Positions 5,963 through 10,373 of a stretch of DNA of 10,373 nt are shown here, one piece after another. Position 1 is the first letter of the stretch. Each line of letters begins with the position of its first letter. Both the position numbers and the translations under genes were made by a program. The stretch spans positions 1-10,373 of the forward strand of contig JAPUJS010000402.1 of assembly GCA_027296045.1 (NCBI GenBank), given 5' to 3'. The DNA comes from a bacterium (lineage in GTDB: Bacteria > Latescibacterota > UBA2968). The notes under the pieces are model-generated. The model searched no databases, was not told the DNA's origin, and saw only the letters and a list, made by a program, of their open reading frames with translations.

Positions 5963-6289
5963 CTAAAATCCCGGCAAATTCATCCCCGGCGGGATCAACC
6001 CTGCGGTGACCTTTTGCATTTCCTTATCGGCCATTTCCTGGGCTTTTTCCCGGGCCTGCTGGATGGCCGCCATAATCAAGTCTTCCAACATTTCCACATC
6101 TTCCGGATCGACAACCTCGGGATCAATCTTCATTCCCACCACTTCCTGTCGTCCATTGGTCGTCACCACCACCATTCCCCCCCCGGCTGTGCCTTGGACC
6201 TGTTTGTGGACCAGGTCTTCCTGCACTTTTGCCAGCTTGGCCTGCAACTGCTGGGCCTGCTTCATCATAGACCCCATACCCTTCGCCAT
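5963..6289 (-). CDS. ybaB: Nucleoid-associated protein, YbaB/EbfC family
   Basis: This 108-residue protein is a member of the YbaB/EbfC family, whose dimers bind DNA and coat the nucleoid. The start MAKGMGSMMKQAQQLQAKLAKVQEDL gives a Met/Gln-rich helix. The central strands (GGMVVVTTNGRQEVVGMKIDPEVV) and acidic helix (DPEDVEMLEDLIMAAIQQA) follow the family pattern, ending in a GLIPPGMNLPGF tail. Length is typical. AAGGAG lies 7 nt before the ATG. It sits between dnaX (101-nt gap upstream) and recR (9 nt downstream), the classic arrangement. The gap to dnaX contains a perfect GCCCTGCAGGGC palindrome (6356-6367) but no gene. Confidence 0.96.
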   Translation of the reverse strand: MAKGMGSMMKQAQQLQAKLAKVQEDLVHKQVQGTAGGGMVVVTTNGRQEVVGMKIDPEVVDPEDVEMLEDLIMAAIQQAREKAQEMADKEMQKVTAGLIPPGMNLPGF

Positions 6290-6390
6290 AAATCAAACTC
6301 CTTCATCCAACGATTGCGGTTGACTGAACACCCTGGTTCAAGCGATGTTTTGTACGCCCTGCAGGGCACCGCCTCCTGCCCAAAGCATCC

Positions 6391-8130
6391 TTATTTTCCC
6401 TGACGCACCACTTCGCCGCCAAAAATCTGGAGCACCATCTGCACCCGTTCATCGTCTTCGGCCGAACGTTCAGCCACCTGTTCGTCCTCACCCCCGGTGT
6501 CATAATCCACTTCACACAACATCCGGAGCGATCCGCCAAACACTTCGGCTGCAACGCCTTCCACCATCTCCCGATGCCGCCGCACCTGATTGGCGTGAAA
6601 TTCCAGATTTTTTTGAAACGACACCAGCAACTGACCGCCGTCCAGGGACTTGGGCGTCCCTTGTGCCAGAAAGGTCCCAACAGAAATTTTCTTTGATTTC
6701 ACTTCCTGCACAAACCGTTCCCAACCAGCACCAATCGCTTCCAGCGTCACCTCCCCCGCAGGTTCAGGTAGCGATTCGGGTTCCTCCACCATCGATTCGG
6801 GGGCAGGTTGAGAAACCGGTTCAGAGACGGCTTCAGACAATAGGGCCTCCATCGAAGGGGGTGCTTCAACAGGAGGAGGTGCCTGCTGCCGAACAACCGG
6901 CTTTGTGGGTTCAGGTGCCCGAACAGGTTTTGGAGAAAGCGAAGGAGCCCTGGGGGGAGACGGACGGCTTCCCGAATCTCGCAGCAGCGATTCCAGGTTT
7001 TCCATCCGGCCCAGCAACTCGGATAGATCTACACTGGAAGGCATCTGCACCAGCTTCATCACCGTCAATTCCACCCAGAATCGGGGTTCGGAAACGCGCC
7101 CTAAATTCAATTCCAGTTCGGACACGGCAGAAAGCATGCGCAACAAATCCGACTCCTGAAACTGCCCAGCGAACTCTCCATAGCGGTCCCGATCTGCTTG
7201 CGGCAGATCCTCGTCATTCAGTTCCCCTTCCACACAGGCCACCAGCAGGTGCCGAAAATGCTCCAGCAAACCGTCTGCGAATTCCCCAATATCGCCCCCC
7301 TCTTCCACCAGGTTTTCCACCCCCTTTAAGGCGGCGGCCCCGTCTCGTTCCAGGATGGCCTGCGTCAGATCAAAATAGAGATCCCGGGGAATCAGTCCCA
7401 GCAGATCTTGAACCGCTTCGACTGTAATGCCATCTTCCGAAAACGACACCACCTGATCCAGGAAACTCAAAGCATCGCGCATCGCCCCATTCGCTTTCCG
7501 GGCAATCTGAAAGAGGGCCAATTCGTCCGCCTCCAACGCCTCGCCCGCCACCGCGTCTTTCAACTGGGACACAATCACCTCGGCGGGGATACGCCGGAAG
7601 TTGTATCGCTGACACCGCGACAAAATGGTTTCCGGAATCTTGTGGGACTCGGTGGTTGCAAAGATAAAAACCACATGAGGCGGCGGTTCTTCCAGGGTTT
7701 TCAACAAGGCGTTAAAAGCCTCGTTGGTCAGCATATGAACTTCGTCGATAATATACACCTTCCGCTTTCCCTGCACCGCCGCATACCCCACTTCTTCTCG
7801 CAACTGGCGAATCTCGTCAATCCCCCGGTTGGACGCCCCGTCAATCTCCAATACATCCAGGCTCCTACCACCCCGAATGGCCTCACACGAAGCACACGCT
7901 CCACAGGGATTTTCGGTCGGACCCTGCTCACAATTGAGTGCCATAGCAAGCAGCCGGGCTGTCGAGGTTTTCCCTGTGCCCCGGGGGCCTGAAAACAAAT
8001 AGGCCTGTGCAACCCGTCCTTTGCGAATGGCATTTTGCAACGTCTGGGTCACATGACCTTGAGCCGCAACGGCCTCAAAAGTCTGTGGCCGGAGCTTCCG
8101 GGCAAGTACTTTATAATCGCTCACATTCAT
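6391..8130 (-). CDS. dnaX: DNA polymerase III subunits gamma/tau
   Basis: This 579-residue clamp-loader ATPase loads the sliding clamp and, as tau, links polymerase cores to the helicase. The AAA+ domain is complete: Walker A GPRGTGKTS (residues 48-56), a zinc module with Cys67, Cys76, Cys79 and Cys82, Walker B DEVH (129-132) and the SRC motif (171-173). The oligomerisation domain runs to about 370. A Pro/Glu-rich flexible linker follows (about 390-480), then a C-terminal domain of about 95 residues (AIGAGWERFVQEVKSK and onward). No classical AAAAAAG frameshift site sits at the domain III/IV border. A run of seven A lies near codon 506, too late to give a gamma-like product. The ribosome binding site is weak. 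The gene begins 60 nt downstream of the SRP RNA. Confidence 0.96.
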   Translation of the reverse strand: MNVSDYKVLARKLRPQTFEAVAAQGHVTQTLQNAIRKGRVAQAYLFSGPRGTGKTSTARLLAMALNCEQGPTENPCGACASCEAIRGGRSLDVLEIDGASNRGIDEIRQLREEVGYAAVQGKRKVYIIDEVHMLTNEAFNALLKTLEEPPPHVVFIFATTESHKIPETILSRCQRYNFRRIPAEVIVSQLKDAVAGEALEADELALFQIARKANGAMRDALSFLDQVVSFSEDGITVEAVQDLLGLIPRDLYFDLTQAILERDGAAALKGVENLVEEGGDIGEFADGLLEHFRHLLVACVEGELNDEDLPQADRDRYGEFAGQFQESDLLRMLSAVSELELNLGRVSEPRFWVELTVMKLVQMPSSVDLSELLGRMENLESLLRDSGSRPSPPRAPSLSPKPVRAPEPTKPVVRQQAPPPVEAPPSMEALLSEAVSEPVSQPAPESMVEEPESLPEPAGEVTLEAIGAGWERFVQEVKSKKISVGTFLAQGTPKSLDGGQLLVSFQKNLEFHANQVRRHREMVEGVAAEVFGGSLRMLCEVDYDTGGEDEQVAERSAEDDERVQMVLQIFGGEVVRQGK

Positions 8131-8190
8131 AGGATTCTGTCAAGATAAAAACAGCCTGGGGAAAACGCCTGTGAGGGGAGACAAAAATAA

Positions 8191-8464
8191 GGTCGTGCAC
8201 CACGCTTCGATCCTCTATATCAGGGCGTCCAACGAGCGCTGGCTCCTGCCAGGTACCCCTGCGGCACACAGGTCGGGTCGCCTACCGCTGCTACCTTCCG
8301 GTCCTGACGGAGTTTGGCAATGACCTATTGCGCAGGACCTGACGATCAACGCTGCACACTCCCTGGGCACAAACCTGAAACAGATAAACCTCAGACGTGG
8401 ACTTCGACCCCGCTAAGCGGATTGCGGGCAACAGGGCACCGCTACTTCCCCGTCTAGCACGACC
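8191..8464 (-). ncRNA. ffs: Large signal recognition particle RNA with Alu domain
   Basis: This is the RNA scaffold of the SRP, which with Ffh targets nascent membrane proteins. The S-domain signature is clear: GTCAGGACCGGAAGGTAGCAGC, flanked by arms pairing CCTGCG with CGCAGG, AGGTC with GACCT, and GTCAGGT with ACCTGGC. Upstream lies the Alu domain, with GACGGGGAAGTAGCGGTGCCC and CCGCTTAGCGGGGTCG, closely resembling Bacillus scRNA. The termini close the molecule: 5' GGTCGTGC pairs perfectly with 3' GCACGACC. The length of about 274 nt fits the large bacterial class (about 270 nt). A TTATTTTTG tract follows the 3' end, consistent with termination. It lies between tRNA-Ala and dnaX. No clear promoter is visible directly upstream, so it may be processed from a longer transcript. 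The ends are estimated from the terminal helix. Confidence 0.93.
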
Positions 8465-8474
8465 TATAAAACCG

Positions 8475-8558
8475 GTTTCGGGTTCCAGGTTCCAGATTCC
8501 CTCTTTTCCCCCGCCAAAGAGGAGTGGGGGCGGAAATTCGGAACTTGGAACCCGAAAC
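8475..8558. repeat. Long inverted repeat (hairpin) between tRNA-Ala and SRP RNA
   Basis: Two 19-nt arms, 8475-8493 (GTTTCGGGTTCCAGGTTCC) and 8540-8558 (GGAACTTGGAACCCGAAAC), are complementary except for one G-T pair. An inner 7-bp stem, CCTCTTT (8500-8506) with AAAGAGG (8516-8522), lies within. The left arm holds two tandem GGTTCCA heptamers. The structure fills the spacer almost exactly, 11 nt from the tRNA-Ala 3' end and 10 nt from the SRP RNA 5' end. It may be a dispersed palindromic repeat (REP- or MITE-like), a terminator for the tRNA (GGTTTTATAGG follows on the minus strand), or a processing hairpin. Confidence 0.75.
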
Positions 8559-8569
8559 TTTTCTATTTT

Positions 8570-8646
<77 letters not shown>

Positions 8647-8656
8647 CCGAAGATGT

Positions 8657-9028
8657 CTATACTTTTTCGAGACTAATTTCCCGAACCCCCGACACGTCCT
8701 TCAACACCGTCGCATCACCCAACACCCGTCCAATCGGGTTCACCGGGCTGGCCGGACGGATCTCATCTCCCACACTGGCCGGGGTTTGTCCATAAAAGAT
8801 ACAAAATGCCTGGCCCGGAGGCCAGTAGCCAAGATCGTTTAGAGCCACAGTTTCCTGGGGATCTTCCGGATCGGCATCCACCGGAATGGCGAAATAGATT
8901 TCATCCCCCCAGGTATTGAACGAACACGTCAGCGGCAACACATCCAGAATTTGGGCCGCCGTATTCGAGTCATTCAATTCGGCATCCAGCGTGATCTCAC
9001 CCACCGTAATTTGGATGGCCTCCGGCAT
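8657..9028 (-). CDS. Cyclophilin-like fold protein (TM1367-type)
   Basis: This 123-residue single-domain protein belongs to the small cyclophilin-like family typified by Thermotoga TM1367. Its hallmarks are present in order: NTWGDEIYFAIPV, then LNDLGYWPPGQAFCIFYGQTP, then IRPASPVNPIGRV. The fold resembles peptidyl-prolyl isomerases, but family members generally lack the isomerase active site and their role is not established. It is probably cytosolic; there is no signal peptide. The ATG at 9028 is preceded by GAGGTGG about 9 nt upstream. It lies between tRNA-Ser(GGA) and tRNA-Ala(CGC) on the same strand, with an 11-bp hairpin (9053-9081) just upstream of its ribosome binding site. Confidence 0.88.
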   Translation of the reverse strand: MPEAIQITVGEITLDAELNDSNTAAQILDVLPLTCSFNTWGDEIYFAIPVDADPEDPQETVALNDLGYWPPGQAFCIFYGQTPASVGDEIRPASPVNPIGRVLGDATVLKDVSGVREISLEKV

Positions 9029-9052
9029 CTAATATCCACCTCAAATCTGCAA

Positions 9053-9081
9053 GACGTGAGGCGAAAACTCCGCCTCACGTC
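9053..9081 (-). terminator. 11-bp hairpin between tRNA-Ser(GGA) and the cyclophilin-like gene
   Basis: GACGTGAGGCG pairs perfectly with CGCCTCACGTC around a 7-nt loop. On the minus strand it starts 12 nt after the tRNA 3' end, so it could terminate or protect that transcript. The following T-tract is weak (TCTTGCAGATTTG), and the hairpin ends about 25 nt before the downstream ATG, so it could also act as an attenuator-like leader hairpin. Confidence 0.5.
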
Positions 9082-9092
9082 GGATAAACTAT

Positions 9093-9184
<92 letters not shown>

Positions 9185-9232
9185 GCAAAATAAAAAAATA
9201 ACGATGTTGCGCCCGGAGACCTAATATTAAGG

Positions 9233-9324
<92 letters not shown>

Positions 9325-9340
9325 GCAATCGATTCTAACC

Positions 9341-9811
9341 TTACCGACGTTTTACACCAAAAAATTGTTTCAAAAGCTGACTGGATTCTCCCGCCAGCAC
9401 CCCCCGTTGCACCCCCACTTGGTGGTTCAACCGCCCATCTTCCACCACATTTCGCAACGACCCGCAAGCCCCGGTTTTGGGATCCGATGCCCCAAAAACC
9501 AGTCGGTGGATGCGTGCCAACACCAGCGCTCCAGCACACATCGCGCAAGGCTCCAGGGTCACAAACAATGTGCAGCCGGAAAGCCAGCGTTCTCCAAGCC
9601 AGTGGGTGGCCGACTGAATCGCCAGCATCTCGGCGTGAGCGGTCGGATCGCCGGTTTCCAGAATTCGGTTTCTGCCCCGCCCTACCACCTCCCCATCCTT
9701 CAAAATAACTGCCCCAACAGGCACCTCATCTGCCCTGGCGGCGGCTTGGGCTTCTCGAAGCGCCAACCGCATTCCGGCTTCGTCTGCGACCAAATCCGTT
9801 TTCCCCTGCAA
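9341..9811 (-). CDS. tadA: tRNA-specific adenosine deaminase
   Basis: TadA converts adenosine 34 to inosine in tRNA-Arg(ACG), letting one tRNA read three arginine codons. It is a cytosolic zinc enzyme of the cytidine-deaminase fold. The zinc and catalytic residues are visible: HAE (His59, Glu61) and PCAMC (Cys89, Cys92), with the EVPVGAVI strand before and LVFGASDPKTGACGS after. Length (156 aa) is normal. The start is uncertain. The given TTG has no nearby ribosome binding site, the good site GAGAGGTG (9842-9835) lies about 24 nt further upstream, and the first in-frame ATG is residue 14, directly before the conserved helix. Rare ATT (9832) or ATA (9826) starts would fit that site. A strong promoter lies at 9854-9882. 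tRNA-Ser(CGA) follows after 16 nt. Confidence 0.93.
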   Translation of the reverse strand: MQGKTDLVADEAGMRLALREAQAAARADEVPVGAVILKDGEVVGRGRNRILETGDPTAHAEMLAIQSATHWLGERWLSGCTLFVTLEPCAMCAGALVLARIHRLVFGASDPKTGACGSLRNVVEDGRLNHQVGVQRGVLAGESSQLLKQFFGVKRR

Positions 9812-9853
9812 ATCGGTGCAAAATATAGGAATTACACCTCTCTAAGGGGTTTA

Positions 9854-9882
9854 AATATACGGGTTTCCGTTCGGTGAGTCAA
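9854..9882 (-). promoter_or_regulatory. Sigma-70-type promoter for tadA
   Basis: On the minus strand TTGACT (9882-9877) and TATATT (9859-9854) are separated by exactly 17 bp, close to consensus. Transcription would start near 9847, only a few bases before the GAGAGGTG ribosome binding site, and could continue into the tRNA-Ser genes. Confidence 0.72.
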
Positions 9883-9895
9883 CACAAAAGGGGGC

Positions 9896-10373
9896 CTAAA
9901 TCTGTGCACAGAAAAAGGGAATTAACATTTCATCCTCGTGCAACCCGCCGTGCCTTCCCCCAACCAATTCCGAAATTTTTGCATCCGGTCTATAAGGGTA
10001 AAAAACCGCATGAGAATCTCGCATCAAGCCCACCAGATCTCCAACCCGCCCTCGAAATTCCCTGCGCACCGGCCCTGGACCCCAGAGTCCTGAAGACAAC
10101 AACGCCTCCTGCCCCAGGATCAAAGCCCGGTTCCCAAATGCCTTCCGATAGTATTTTCGCCCCGCCTCCAACTTTCCTGCCCGCAAATAAAAATAAGGCG
10201 ACCGGCTTGTCCCTGTTGGTGGCAGCACCTGAAAGCCTCGCATCTGTGTCAACCGCCCCAGATGAATCACATCCGATACGTGCACCTGGATATGGCCGTG
10301 ATCGGACAGCACAATCATCCCGGCTTTCTTGCCCGCCCCTTTCTTCCGTTCGTCCAGCAACTCTCGTTTCAAA
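9896..10373 (-). CDS. Alkaline-phosphatase-superfamily protein, C-terminal part
   Basis: This is the C-terminal part (about 158 residues) of a gene that runs off the right edge, so no true start is visible. Two metal-site motifs of the alkaline phosphatase/nucleotide pyrophosphatase superfamily can be seen: IVLSDHGH near the beginning (Asp and His) and GGRHGGLHEDEMLIPFF at the end, where a His completes the bimetal site. The N-terminal half with the nucleophile lies outside the window. Members hydrolyse phosphate mono- or diesters, or transfer phospho-groups; the substrate cannot be told. The stretch in between (LPPTGTSRSPYFYLR and onward) fits the regulatory or cap region of such enzymes. 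The stop is 13 nt before the -35 box of the tadA promoter. Confidence 0.75.
   Translation of the reverse strand, partial: LKRELLDERKKGAGKKAGMIVLSDHGHIQVHVSDVIHLGRLTQMRGFQVLPPTGTSRSPYFYLRAGKLEAGRKYYRKAFGNRALILGQEALLSSGLWGPGPVRREFRGRVGDLVGLMRDSHAVFYPYRPDAKISELVGGRHGGLHEDEMLIPFFCAQI

Noticed and set aside
6345..7427. 360-codon plus-strand open frame
   Set aside because: It lies entirely opposite dnaX, is Pro/Arg/Ser-rich without any domain, and is explained as an antisense shadow of a well-supported gene.
8246..8345. Small (4.5S-type) SRP RNA of about 100 nt
   Set aside because: The S domain alone would fit this, but the Alu domain and the perfectly complementary ends at 8464 and 8191 show the large class.

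Overview
This 10.4-kb window is bacterial chromosome at roughly 55% GC. It is nearly all minus strand, with strong Shine-Dalgarno sites and some GTG or TTG starts. From the right edge leftwards (the direction of transcription) it holds: the C-terminal end of an alkaline-phosphatase-superfamily enzyme; tadA behind a good sigma-70-type promoter; tRNA-Ser(CGA) and tRNA-Ser(GGA); a cyclophilin-like small protein; tRNA-Ala(CGC); a long inverted repeat; a large SRP RNA of about 274 nt with its Alu domain; then dnaX, ybaB, recR, pgsA, pgpA and thpR. The last six genes are tightly packed, with gaps of 2 to 101 nt or overlapping start/stop codons, and look like one operon. It appears to end with a 34-codon ORF.

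The order tadA - SRP RNA - dnaX - ybaB - recR is the arrangement known from Bacillus and relatives. A large SRP RNA with an Alu domain is typical of Firmicutes and several deep-branching phyla, not of Proteobacteria. The organism is therefore probably not a proteobacterium. The insertion of tRNAs, a cyclophilin-like gene and pgsA-pgpA-thpR differs from Bacillus, so the phylum remains open; an uncultured lineage is an inference only.

The left 3.7 kb is looser accessory sequence. It holds a Lys/Ala-rich 50-residue protein ending at a strong hairpin terminator, an isochorismatase-like cysteine hydrolase lacking the usual lysine motif, the only plus-strand gene (an ABM-fold monooxygenase-like protein with a near-consensus promoter), a complete aldo/keto reductase read divergently from it, and two tiny hypothetical proteins at the left edge. 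The 330-bp stretch at 3217-3546 has no convincing gene.

Functionally the right side is housekeeping: tRNA editing (TadA), protein targeting (SRP RNA), replication clamp loading (DnaX), recombinational repair (RecR, with YbaB), anionic phospholipid synthesis (PgsA then PgpA, consecutive steps) and RNA 2',3'-cyclic phosphate hydrolysis (ThpR). I saw no CRISPR array, insertion sequence, phage gene or recognisable new defence system. The least explained material is the set of short ORFs and the inverted repeat between tRNA-Ala and the SRP RNA.
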